Part shown: piece after piece, positions 42,824 through 50,164 of the stretch
How the letters are laid out: every line of letters begins with the position of its first letter
How positions within the stretch are numbered: the stretch's first letter is position 1
NCBI GenBank assembly: GCA_964645625.1
Contig: CAZYAI010000011.1
Location: forward strand, 1 to 55,463
Origin: AB-137-C09 sp964645625
GTDB taxonomy: Bacteria > Pseudomonadota > Zetaproteobacteria > Mariprofundales > Mariprofundaceae
Direction: 5' to 3'
Length of the DNA: 55,463 nt
Made by a program: the position numbers and the translations under genes
The notes under the pieces: generated by a model
Database searches by the model: none
What the model saw: only the letters and a program-made list of their open reading frames with translations
What the model was told of the DNA's origin: nothing

Positions 42824-43684
42824 ATGTTTTCGCCCCGCCAACGTTCAGCATACAGTCGCCTGATGCGCCTGGATAAACCTATTGGAACCTATTTGGTCTG
42901 CTGGCCCATGCTGTGGGCATTATGGATTGCTGGCAATGGTCATCCTGATGCATTCATCGTGGTCGTGTTTTTACTCGGTGCCTTCATCATGCGTTCAGCA
43001 GGCTGCGTAATCAACGATTACGCCGACCGCCATGTTGATGGCGCAGTCAAACGCACCAGCCAGCGCCCTTTGGTTACAGGGGATATTAGTCCACGCCAAG
43101 CACTGAACCTATTCGCTGTACTTATCGCCCTTGCTTTCGGTTTGGTGCTGATGCTCAACGCACTAACTATTCAGCTTGCCGTTGCCGCCGCTATGCTGGC
43201 AACGCTTTACCCATTCATCAAACGTTGGAGTAATTTACCTCAGTTTGTACTAGGGCTCGCCTTTGCGTGGTCGATCCCGATGGCATTCGCCGCCGTCAAC
43301 AATCACGTTCCTATCGAAGCGTTTATCTTGTTTATTGCTACCGTTTGTTGGGTGGTCGCTTACGATACCATGTATGCCATGGTGGATCGTGATGATGACC
43401 TAAAAATAGGCATTAAATCCACTGCAATTTTATTCGGTGATTACGACCAAACGATCATCCTGTTGCTGCATGGCATCATGTTCGCCTTGCTGTGCAACCT
43501 AGGGTTACGTTTGGGGGCGGGATTTTTTTACTACCTCGGTTTAGCTGGTGCGTTAGCCTTGGTCACCTACCAACATTATATCATCCGTAATCGGGAACGC
43601 GATGCCTGTTTTACAGCATTCCTCAACAATCATCAGCTTGGCGCAATCATCTTCGCAGGCTTGTTCCTTGATTACGCGATCTAA
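42824..43684 (+). CDS. ubiA: 4-hydroxybenzoate polyprenyltransferase
   Basis: The 286-residue integral membrane prenyltransferase attaches the polyprenyl tail in ubiquinone synthesis. The first Asp-rich motif is INDYADRHVDG, the second is YAMVDRDDDLKIGIKST, and the N-terminal RLDKPIGTYL is typical. About eight membrane helices are visible. ATG 42824 has no strong ribosome-binding site. hemC follows 14 nt after its stop, so the two are probably cotranscribed. Confidence 0.95.
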   Translation: MFSPRQRSAYSRLMRLDKPIGTYLVCWPMLWALWIAGNGHPDAFIVVVFLLGAFIMRSAGCVINDYADRHVDGAVKRTSQRPLVTGDISPRQALNLFAVLIALAFGLVLMLNALTIQLAVAAAMLATLYPFIKRWSNLPQFVLGLAFAWSIPMAFAAVNNHVPIEAFILFIATVCWVVAYDTMYAMVDRDDDLKIGIKSTAILFGDYDQTIILLLHGIMFALLCNLGLRLGAGFFYYLGLAGALALVTYQHYIIRNRERDACFTAFLNNHQLGAIIFAGLFLDYAI

Positions 43685-43698
43685 ACACAGGAGTTTTC

Positions 43699-44619
43699 AT
43701 GCACATTCGCATTGCAACACGACGTTCACCACTCGCCTTATGGCAGGCAGAACACGTCGCTGCTGAACTGAAAAAGTTACAGCCCGACCTTACCACTGAA
43801 TTGGTGAAAATCGTCAGCACAGGCGATAAAATCTTGGATGTACCTTTGGCAAAAGTGGGTGGTAAAGGCCTGTTTACCAAAGAAATTGACATGGCACTTG
43901 CCGATGGTCGCGCTGATATTGCCGTCCATTCAATGAAGGATGTACCCACCGAACTGCCCGCAGGCATGTCGATTTGCGCGATTCCAGAGCGTGCTGACCC
44001 TCGCGATGCTATCGCTACGGTGGGTGGTGTTGGGTTGGATAGCCTCCCTGCTGGTGCAAAGGTTGGCTCTTCTAGCCTGCGTCGTATTTGTCAGTTAAAA
44101 AAGAAGTACCCACACCTCGAGTGCGTATCGGTACGCGGCAGCGTGCAAACTCGCTTGGACAAACTCGGCACAGAGGTGGATGCCGTCATTCTTGCCACCG
44201 CAGGTGTTAAACGCTTGGGATTGTACGAACGCATGGATGGGGCGATTGACCCTGAGCTGATGCTACCCGCTGTGGGTCAAGGCACGCTCGCTATTCAAAC
44301 CTGCGACGATGCCGAAGCAGTCAACGCTTTGGTTGCTCGCCTTAACCACGCTGACACCGTTGACCGCACCGCTGCGGAACGCGCCTTCCTCGCTCACCTT
44401 GAAGGTGGTTGCCAAGTACCGATTGCAGGTCATGCCACATTAGACGGCGATCAACTGACCATTCGCGGCCGTGTCGGTGATGTTGCCGGCGTGGAATTGC
44501 TTGAGCAAACCGTGGTTGGACCACGTCAACAAGCAGCAGAACTCGGCATCCAACTCGCCGAACAACTGCTAGCAGCAGGCGCAAAAGCGATCCTTGAGGA
44601 AGTGTATAAGAAAGGGTAA
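43699..44619 (+). CDS. hemC: hydroxymethylbilane synthase (porphobilinogen deaminase)
   Basis: The 306-residue enzyme polymerises four porphobilinogens in heme synthesis. Diagnostic sequences are IRIATRRSPLALWQAEHV, KGLFTKEIDMAL, VHSMKDVPTELP, GSSSLRRICQL and the dipyrromethane-attachment Cys in LEGGCQVPIAGHA. ATG 43699 has AGGAG 6 nt upstream. It is followed by a strong terminator. hemD, often the next gene, is absent here. Confidence 0.97.
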   Translation: MHIRIATRRSPLALWQAEHVAAELKKLQPDLTTELVKIVSTGDKILDVPLAKVGGKGLFTKEIDMALADGRADIAVHSMKDVPTELPAGMSICAIPERADPRDAIATVGGVGLDSLPAGAKVGSSSLRRICQLKKKYPHLECVSVRGSVQTRLDKLGTEVDAVILATAGVKRLGLYERMDGAIDPELMLPAVGQGTLAIQTCDDAEAVNALVARLNHADTVDRTAAERAFLAHLEGGCQVPIAGHATLDGDQLTIRGRVGDVAGVELLEQTVVGPRQQAAELGIQLAEQLLAAGAKAILEEVYKKG

Positions 44620-44626
44620 GTAAAGC

Positions 44627-44660
44627 AGGGAACGAGGCATCACTGATTGCCTCGTTCCCT
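44627..44660 (+). terminator. terminator after hemC
   Basis: AGGGAACGAGGCA and TGCCTCGTTCCCT form a perfect 13-bp stem with an 8-nt loop, 7 nt after the hemC stop. The downstream ATATTG is not a strong T-run, but the stem is very stable. Confidence 0.85.
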
Positions 44661-44670
44661 ATATTGAACA

Positions 44671-44829
44671 TAGATATGCGCGACACCGTAGGTTGGGTTG
44701 AGGCACGAAACCCAACAAAGAAGCATAACCTAAACAACTTATGGCTGTTTTAAAGTTGGGTTTCGTGCCTCAACCACAACCTACATGATGGTCTTGTAGT
44801 GCACATGCGTCCCGTCTTAAAAGGGAAGC
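44671..44829. repeat. MITE/BIME-like element, second copy (left end missing)
   Basis: It contains the same GGTTGGGTTGAGGCACGAAA palindrome pair and the right end CGTCTTAAAAGGGAAGC as the complete copy at 11076. The left terminal repeat has been replaced by the hemC terminator region. It is noncoding. With the terminator and a short promoter-like stretch it fills the 322-bp gap 44620-44941. Confidence 0.75.
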
Positions 44830-44879
44830 CGATATGTTTATAAGTATGGTAGATTGCTATGAATCACACACAAACCGCC

Positions 44880-44941
44880 TGTTAAGCTTAAAATAAGCTA
44901 TGCTATATAGCGTGCATCGTTGATTCGGATGGAGGTATGGT
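44880..44941 (+). promoter_or_regulatory. AT-rich leader with a short palindrome upstream of the diiron-protein operon
   Basis: TTAAGC, 16 nt, TATATA forms a weak sigma-70-like arrangement around 44882-44909. A GCTAT-GCTAT-ATAGC hairpin overlaps its -10 part. GGAGG at 44930 is the ribosome-binding site of the first gene. This is only a candidate. Confidence 0.3.
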
Positions 44942-45613
44942 ATGAATTTTTATGATCGTTTATTACAAGAAACAGAAGCTGACCGCCAAGCTTTGCTGTC
45001 GATTCCTTTTATTCAACAGGGGGCAGCAGGAGCATTGGCTTTGGAAAGTTACGTCGCTTTTCTTGGTCAGGCTTACCATCATGTTAAACACACGATTCCG
45101 CTACTCATGGCTTGCGGCGGTCGTTTACCCGAACGCTTGGAATGGCTGCGCGTGGCTATCGGCGAGTACATCGAAGAAGAGATGGGACATCAAGAATGGA
45201 TCTTGAACGATATTGCAGCTTGCGGAGCCGATAAAGAGGCGGTACGCCATGCAACACCCTCACAAGAAACCGAGCTAATGGTCGCTTATGCTTATGACAC
45301 CATTGCTCGCAACAACCCTATAGGTTTTTTTGGTATGGTATTGGTGCTCGAAGGCACCAGTATTGCGCTGGCAACACGTGCGGCAGAAAATATCCGCGCC
45401 AGTTTGAATTTGCCAGAAACAGCTTTTTCGTACCTATCATCACATGGCTCTTTGGATATTGGTCATGTTGATTTTTACCGCGACTTAATGAACAAAGTTC
45501 GCCGCGAAGAAGATAAATTGGCGATTATTCATGCAGGCAAGATGTTTTATCGACTCTATGGTGATATTTTTCGTGCGCTACCCATCGTTGCAGGGGCATC
45601 CACAGAAGCCTAG
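44942..45613 (+). CDS. heme-oxygenase-like diiron protein (TenA/PqqC-like fold)
   Basis: The 223-residue all-helical protein carries the ligand set of HDO-type enzymes: E35 with H46/H47 in the first helices, E79...H83 (EEEMGHQEW), E137 (LVLEGTSIA), and H168, D172, H175 (HGSLDIGHVDFYRD). Characterised relatives oxidise or cleave fatty acids, amino acids or pterins (UndA, CADD and SznF-type enzymes). It begins a run of four closely spaced genes and is followed after 11 nt by an SDR, suggesting an oxidase/reductase pair. The substrate is unknown. ATG 44942 has GGAGG 7 nt upstream. Confidence 0.82.
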   Translation: MNFYDRLLQETEADRQALLSIPFIQQGAAGALALESYVAFLGQAYHHVKHTIPLLMACGGRLPERLEWLRVAIGEYIEEEMGHQEWILNDIAACGADKEAVRHATPSQETELMVAYAYDTIARNNPIGFFGMVLVLEGTSIALATRAAENIRASLNLPETAFSYLSSHGSLDIGHVDFYRDLMNKVRREEDKLAIIHAGKMFYRLYGDIFRALPIVAGASTEA

Positions 45614-45624
45614 AGGGAGGGATT

Positions 45625-46419
45625 ATGGGAACAATGGAAGGTCAGCGCGTTTTATTAACTGGCGCGGCTGGTGGAATGGGGCAGATTCTAGCCAAACGGC
45701 TGGCCGAGGCTGGTGCTACCTTAGCCCTGTTGGATGTCAACGCCGAAGTATTACATCGCTTGGCAAAAGAGATTGGGCAACAGGCGGTTGCCGTTCCTGC
45801 CGATATTTCTACCACCGATGGCTGTCATATTGCCGTTTCTGCGGTGTGGAATGCGATGGAGGGCGTGGATTGCTTGATTAACTTGGCAGGCATATCCAGC
45901 TTTTGTTGTTTTGAAGAAGAAGAGCCAGCACACATCGAGAAAGTGATGCAAGTCAATTTACTGGCACCGATGATGCTCACCCATGCCTTGTTGCCAGAAA
46001 TGCTTAAACGCAAACGTGGTAGAATCGTTAATGTCGGTTCTGTCTTTGGCAGCATCGGTTTTGCTTGGTTCACCAGTTACTCTACCAGCAAATTCGGTTT
46101 ACGTGGCTTCTCTCAGGCATTGCGCCGGGAGTTACACGACACGGGTGTGAGCGTATCCTACATCGCGCCACGCGCCGTCCGTACCCCGATCAACAACGAT
46201 GCCGTAATGGCAATGGGCGAAGCAACGGGCATGAATATGGATGAGCCAGAAGATGTCGCGGAAAAAATCTTTAAAGCTATTCTTGCGGAAAAGAAAGAAA
46301 CCTACATCGGTTTCCCTGAGTCCTTTTTTGCTCGTCTTAATGCAGTATTACCCAATATAGTTGACGGCGCATTGGCGGAACAGAATGCTACCGCCAAACC
46401 TTTTGCAAAAAAGGACTGA
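45625..46419 (+). CDS. short-chain dehydrogenase/reductase
   Basis: The 264-residue SDR has the cofactor motif TGAAGGMGQILAKRL, then LLDVNAE (Asp, favouring NAD over NADP), NLAGIS (NNAG-like), and the catalytic Ser-Tyr-Lys in VGSVFGSIGFAWFTSYSTSK (Y-S-T-S-K). The C-terminal tail of about 30 residues (ESFFARLNAVLPNIVDGAL) is extended and hydrophobic, as in SDRs acting on lipids. ATG 45625 has GAGGGAGG upstream. It probably acts on the same compound as the diiron protein. Confidence 0.88.
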   Translation: MGTMEGQRVLLTGAAGGMGQILAKRLAEAGATLALLDVNAEVLHRLAKEIGQQAVAVPADISTTDGCHIAVSAVWNAMEGVDCLINLAGISSFCCFEEEEPAHIEKVMQVNLLAPMMLTHALLPEMLKRKRGRIVNVGSVFGSIGFAWFTSYSTSKFGLRGFSQALRRELHDTGVSVSYIAPRAVRTPINNDAVMAMGEATGMNMDEPEDVAEKIFKAILAEKKETYIGFPESFFARLNAVLPNIVDGALAEQNATAKPFAKKD

Positions 46420-46431
46420 GATAGGAGTTGA

Positions 46432-46989
46432 ATGATGAATAAATATTTGAAATATACACTCGCCATATGCATGGCAACCTTGTGCAGCAGTACCGTCGCA
46501 CAGGCCGAAAGTGGTTTTTACACAGGGGCTGGACTGGGCTTGTTTGAAATGGATCCTGGTCAAAATAAGAAAAGTGCCATCGGTGGCAATATCCTAGCTG
46601 GTATGGAGTTTGGTCCATTACTGGCAGTCGAAGGTCGCCTTGGTAGCAGCCAAAGCGTGACCAGTTTAGGCGAAACATCCAAAGTTGATTGGCTGGCATC
46701 ACTGCTGGTCAAACCTAAATATGATATTGCGGGTAATGTGAATATCTACGCCCTTGCTGGTGCTACGATGATGAAAGCATCGTTTACTTCCAAAACTGGT
46801 AAGCAGCAAAGCAAAACAAAAACAGGGTTATCCTTTGGTTTTGGTGGCGAAATTTACTTAAGTTATAATACGCTTCTGGGTTTAGAGTGGGTACGTTATG
46901 CTACTCAGGCTGATGGCGCAGTGAAAAACATCAGCTTCCAAGGTTTAGATGTCAATGCCTTTTTAGCCTCCATTCAAGTGAAGTTTTAA
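46432..46989 (+). CDS. small outer-membrane beta-barrel protein
   Basis: The 185-residue protein has a signal peptide (about 1-23, ending VAQA) and alternating beta strands of an OmpA/OmpX-like eight-stranded barrel (GFYTGAGLGLFEMD, GGNILAGMEFGPLLAVEGRL, VNIYALAGATMMKASF, LSFGFGGEIYLSYN, LGLEWVRY). It ends VNAFLASIQVKF, with a C-terminal Phe, the signal for BAM-dependent insertion. It is placed 12 nt after the SDR gene, in the same orientation. A transport or anchoring role for the operon product is possible but unproven. Confidence 0.85.
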   Translation: MMNKYLKYTLAICMATLCSSTVAQAESGFYTGAGLGLFEMDPGQNKKSAIGGNILAGMEFGPLLAVEGRLGSSQSVTSLGETSKVDWLASLLVKPKYDIAGNVNIYALAGATMMKASFTSKTGKQQSKTKTGLSFGFGGEIYLSYNTLLGLEWVRYATQADGAVKNISFQGLDVNAFLASIQVKF

Positions 46990-47001
46990 GGAGTGTTAGA
47001 C

Positions 47002-47655
47002 ATGCATGTAAGTAAAATTCTGTTTGCTTTGATGGCTGCGCTGTGGTGTTGCCTAGTTGCTTCGCCTGCTATGGCAGCGGATGACAATGCGGTATTGTCA
47101 CTCATGCAAGAATGGGCAAAGGTGAATTACCAAACCCCAAAAGATGACCAAGAAAAGGCATTTGCCGCACTGACAGGGAAGGCGCATGCAATGAATGAAG
47201 ATACGCCTGACCAAGTCGATGCGATGATTTGGGAAGCGATTATCACGTCCACTTATGCTGGCGCAAAAGGTGGTTTGGGTGCTTTGTCGTTAATGGAACA
47301 GGCGCGTGACTTGTTGTTCGCTGCCGAAAAGATTGATCCTAACGCCTTAGATGGTGCGATTTACACCACGTTGGGGAGCTTTTATTACATGGTTCCAGGT
47401 TGGCCGATTGGTTTCGGTGACGATGACAAAGCTTTGGAATACCTGAAAAAAGGGCTAGAGATTGCACCTGACAACATGGATGCTAATTACTTCATGGGTG
47501 ACTATTTGTTAGAAGACCATAAGTACAAATCTGCGGCGCAATACTTCCAAAAAGTCGTGGACATGGATGATGTAGCAAATCGTCCTATCTACAGCCAAGG
47601 GCGCAAAGCAGAAGCCGCCAAGAAGCTAGAGAAGATCAACAAGAAGTTGCATTAA
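47002..47655 (+). CDS. periplasmic TPR-like protein
   Basis: The 217-residue protein has a signal peptide (about 1-25, ending SPAMA) and helical repeats in the C-terminal half (EQARDLLFAAEKIDPNALDG, KALEYLKKGLEIAPDNMDAN, SAAQYFQKVVDMDD). ATG 47002 has AAGGAG 8 nt upstream; GTG 46993 is too close to it. A conserved-looking PGWPIGFGDDDKA loop separates the repeats. It is the last gene of the four-gene unit and is followed by a bidirectional terminator. It probably works in the periplasm with the barrel protein. Confidence 0.78.
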   Translation: MHVSKILFALMAALWCCLVASPAMAADDNAVLSLMQEWAKVNYQTPKDDQEKAFAALTGKAHAMNEDTPDQVDAMIWEAIITSTYAGAKGGLGALSLMEQARDLLFAAEKIDPNALDGAIYTTLGSFYYMVPGWPIGFGDDDKALEYLKKGLEIAPDNMDANYFMGDYLLEDHKYKSAAQYFQKVVDMDDVANRPIYSQGRKAEAAKKLEKINKKLH

Positions 47656-47670
47656 GCAACCTTCATAAGC

Positions 47671-47703
47671 AAGGGCGAATCGTTGTGGCAACGATTCGCC
47701 CTT
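47671..47703. terminator. bidirectional terminator between the TPR gene and argF
   Basis: A perfect 15-bp stem, AAGGGCGAATCGTTG / CAACGATTCGCCCTT, with a TGG loop lies between the convergent ends of the TPR protein gene and argF. It serves both strands. Confidence 0.92.
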
Positions 47704-47718
47704 ATCATATTCGACACA

Positions 47719-48624
47719 TTATTTCAGCAAATACTCCAACAATGCTTTTTGGGCGTGGAGGCGGTTTTCTGCTTCATCCCATACCACAGAACGTGGTCCA
47801 TCGATAACTTCGGCAGCGACTTCTTCGCCTCGATGGGCAGGTAAACAGTGCATGAATACTGCCTGTGCATCGGCTGCATCCATCATCGCGGTGGTGACTT
47901 GGTAATCGGCAAAGTCGATTTCACGTTTCGCCTGTTCTGCTTCCTGCCCCATCGAAGCCCATACATCGGTGGTCACCATATCAACGCCCGCCACCGCCCG
48001 CATGGGATCATCAAACGCTAAAATCTCGGCGCCTTGGGCGCGTGCTTCAGCCAATAATGTTGCATCAGGCTGATACCCCTCAGGGCAGGCATAATGCAAG
48101 CGGTAGCCAAATACTGCCGCACCGTTGATCCATGAATGCAGCATATTGTTGCCATCACCAATCCAAGTAATGGTTTTACCTGCTACCGCACCCTGATGCT
48201 CTAGCAAGGTTTGCAGATCCGCCAAAATTTGGCATGGGTGGGTGAGGTCGGTCAGGGCGTTGATGACAGGAACCCGTGAATGACTGGCAAACTCCTCCAA
48301 GCCTTCGTGGGCAAACGTACGGATGGTGATGCCATCGACCATGCGAGAGAGTACCCGCGCACTGTCGGCAATCGGTTCACCGCGCCCCAATTGGGTTACA
48401 TTGGAATGCAAAAACAGCGCGTGCCCACCCAATTGAAACATACCCGTTTCAAACGAAACTCGGGTACGTGTGGATGATTTATCAAAAATCATGCCCAAGG
48501 TTTTGCCTTCTAGGGTACGGTGAGCAATACCAGCATATTGTAAACGCTTGAGTTCCACCGCACGTTGCAACAAGCTGATGCCTGCTGCGGGTGTTAAATC
48601 CATCAATGTCAAAAAATGTTTCAT
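47719..48624 (-). CDS. argF: ornithine carbamoyltransferase
   Basis: The 301-residue enzyme makes citrulline from ornithine and carbamoyl phosphate. The carbamoyl-phosphate site is SSTRTRVSFETG, the ornithine site includes HCLPAHRGEEV, and DLTHPCQILADLQT is typical. The start ATG 48624 overlaps the argD stop (ATGA). With argD upstream it forms a two-gene arginine operon. No ARG box was recognised. Confidence 0.96.
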   Translation of the reverse strand: MKHFLTLMDLTPAAGISLLQRAVELKRLQYAGIAHRTLEGKTLGMIFDKSSTRTRVSFETGMFQLGGHALFLHSNVTQLGRGEPIADSARVLSRMVDGITIRTFAHEGLEEFASHSRVPVINALTDLTHPCQILADLQTLLEHQGAVAGKTITWIGDGNNMLHSWINGAAVFGYRLHYACPEGYQPDATLLAEARAQGAEILAFDDPMRAVAGVDMVTTDVWASMGQEAEQAKREIDFADYQVTTAMMDAADAQAVFMHCLPAHRGEEVAAEVIDGPRSVVWDEAENRLHAQKALLEYLLK

Positions 48625-49787
48625 AAAAATACCTTTGCGATGGCTGCTTTTAATATAACCAAGGCATCGTCTATATCAGAGCGTGTTACATTCAACGGCG
48701 GCAACACACGCAACACATGCGGGCCTGCGGGCAGTAGCAACAAACCATCATCACGGCATTGGGCAATCAATGGAGCTACGGCTGGTTTGCACACCAGACC
48801 CAATAACAGCCCTTGACCGCGCACGCCTAAAAGCTCTTCGTGTTGCCCTACAAGTTGCGTTAAACCTTGTTTCAAATACTTACCCTGCATGCGTGTGTTG
48901 CGCAATAAATCTTCGCTTTCAATCACATCCAGTACCGTCGAAGCGGCACAGCATGCCAAGGGATTACCACCAAAAGTAGAGCCATGCGAGCCAGGATTCA
49001 AGGTATCGACACACACATCACCCGCAATCATGCAACCAATCGCGACACCACCGCCCAATCCTTTTGCCAAGGTGAGTACATCTGGGACGATGCCTGCTTG
49101 CTCATAAGCAAACATCGTACCACAACGACCGACACCTGTTTGCACCTCATCCAGCATCAACAAAATACCATGCTGATCGCACAGGGCGCGTACGCCTTGC
49201 AGGTATTCGGCAGTAGCAACGTTCACGCCGCCTTCACCCTGAACAGGCTCCAGCAAGATAGCAGCTGTGTGTTCGTCAATGGTTTGCGCCAATGTATCTA
49301 AATCGTTCAGCGGCACATGAACAAAACCAGGTGGTAGCGGATCAAAACCAACTTTGACCTTGTCTTGCCCAGTGGCTGTCAGGGTGGAAAGCAGGCGACC
49401 GTGGAACGATTGCGTTGCCGTAATCACCGTGCGCCGCGTTGAGTCACGCAGGTAAAAAAAACGTCGTGCCAGTTTAATGGCTGCCTCGTTTGCCTCTGCC
49501 CCTGAATTGCAGAAAAACACGCGCTTCAACCCTGAAAGTTGGGTTAACCGCTCGGCTAAACGTTGTTGTTGCGGAATGTGAAATAAATTGGAGCAATGCA
49601 GCATCTGCCCTGCCTGTTCGGCAATGGCAGCTTGCATAGCAGGGTGTGCATGACCCAAGGTGTTGACTGCAATACCAGATACGAAATCCAGATACTCCTT
49701 CCCTTGGTCATCCCACACACGGCTGCCAGAACCCCTGACTAAGGTCAGTGGGTAACGTGCGTAAGTGTTCATAATGGCTGTATTCAT
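48621..49787 (-). CDS. argD: acetylornithine/succinyldiaminopimelate aminotransferase
   Basis: The 388-residue class III PLP aminotransferase acts in arginine synthesis and can serve the DAP pathway that uses dapD. Features are FVSGIAVNTLGHAHP, FFCNSGAEANEAAIKLARR, the cofactor-binding MLDEVQTGVGRCG and the Schiff-base lysine in LTLAKGLGGG. ATG 49787 gives a normal N-terminus (NTAIMNTYARYPLTLVRG); a start 8 codons earlier is possible but no better. It is coupled to argF. Confidence 0.94.
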   Translation of the reverse strand: MNTAIMNTYARYPLTLVRGSGSRVWDDQGKEYLDFVSGIAVNTLGHAHPAMQAAIAEQAGQMLHCSNLFHIPQQQRLAERLTQLSGLKRVFFCNSGAEANEAAIKLARRFFYLRDSTRRTVITATQSFHGRLLSTLTATGQDKVKVGFDPLPPGFVHVPLNDLDTLAQTIDEHTAAILLEPVQGEGGVNVATAEYLQGVRALCDQHGILLMLDEVQTGVGRCGTMFAYEQAGIVPDVLTLAKGLGGGVAIGCMIAGDVCVDTLNPGSHGSTFGGNPLACCAASTVLDVIESEDLLRNTRMQGKYLKQGLTQLVGQHEELLGVRGQGLLLGLVCKPAVAPLIAQCRDDGLLLLPAGPHVLRVLPPLNVTRSDIDDALVILKAAIAKVFL

Positions 49788-49873
49788 CGGCGAAAGATAG
49801 AAGCCTACCAAGCAATAGACAACATCCTGCTTAACCTGATTTATTCATAAATCGTCGTGATGATTGCGTAGAA

Positions 49874-49956
49874 CCTTTGTTTGCAACGGATGCTTTGTCG
49901 GGAGTAGCGTACCAATGGATACGCTCGACTGACAAAGTATTCGTTGCGGGCAAAGG
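49874..49956. ncRNA. long interrupted hairpin, candidate structured RNA
   Basis: Four perfect helices pair in order, CCTTTG/CAAAGG, GCAACG/CGTTGC, CTTTGTC/GACAAAG and GCGTA/TACGC, separated by internal loops of near-equal size and closed by an 8-nt loop. Twenty-four base pairs span 83 nt. It lies in the 377-bp gap between argD and the patatin gene and is followed 71 nt later by a plus-strand terminator, so a short plus-strand transcript is plausible. A REP-type repeat is an alternative. Confidence 0.4.
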
Positions 49957-50026
49957 GGCAAGCAAGGGTGCGACAGCATTTGTGAATGTCAGGTTAAATA
50001 TTTTACTTGCGATGCAAGCAGGCTCG

Positions 50027-50062
50027 AGCCACGCTTGGCACACTGGCAGGCGTGGCTTTTTT
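50027..50062 (+). terminator. orphan plus-strand rho-independent terminator
   Basis: AGCCACGC and GCGTGGCT form an 8-bp stem followed by T6 (50057-50062). No plus-strand protein gene lies upstream in the gap; argD is transcribed away from it. It therefore either ends a noncoding RNA or blocks antisense/upstream transcription before the patatin gene. Confidence 0.7.
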
Positions 50063-50064
50063 GA

Positions 50065-50149
50065 GCTTTCCTTTTAGGACGGAACAAAAGCAATATGGAT
50101 ATGCGAGACATCGTAGGTTGGGTTGAGGCACGAAACCCAACAAAGGAGC
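50065..50149. repeat. MITE/BIME-like element, left half only
   Basis: GCTTTCCTTTTAGGACGGAAC, CAAAAGCAATATGGATATGCG and the GGTTGGGTTGAGGCACGAAA palindrome match the left half of the complete element at 11076 almost base for base, then the match ends at AAAGGAGC. The patatin start codon is 16 nt further on, so this truncated copy forms its 5' leader. Confidence 0.75.
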
Positions 50150-50164
50150 CAAGAGGTGAATTGC

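Noticed and set aside
49877..50077. 66-codon plus-strand and 70-codon minus-strand frames between argD and the patatin gene
   Set aside because: Both read through the long palindrome and the plus-strand frame also crosses the terminator at 50027-50062; neither has a ribosome-binding site.
50123..50164. TTG start extending the patatin protein by 14 residues
   Set aside because: The codons lie within the MITE fragment and would precede the signal peptide with charged residues; ATG 50165 has a proper ribosome-binding site.
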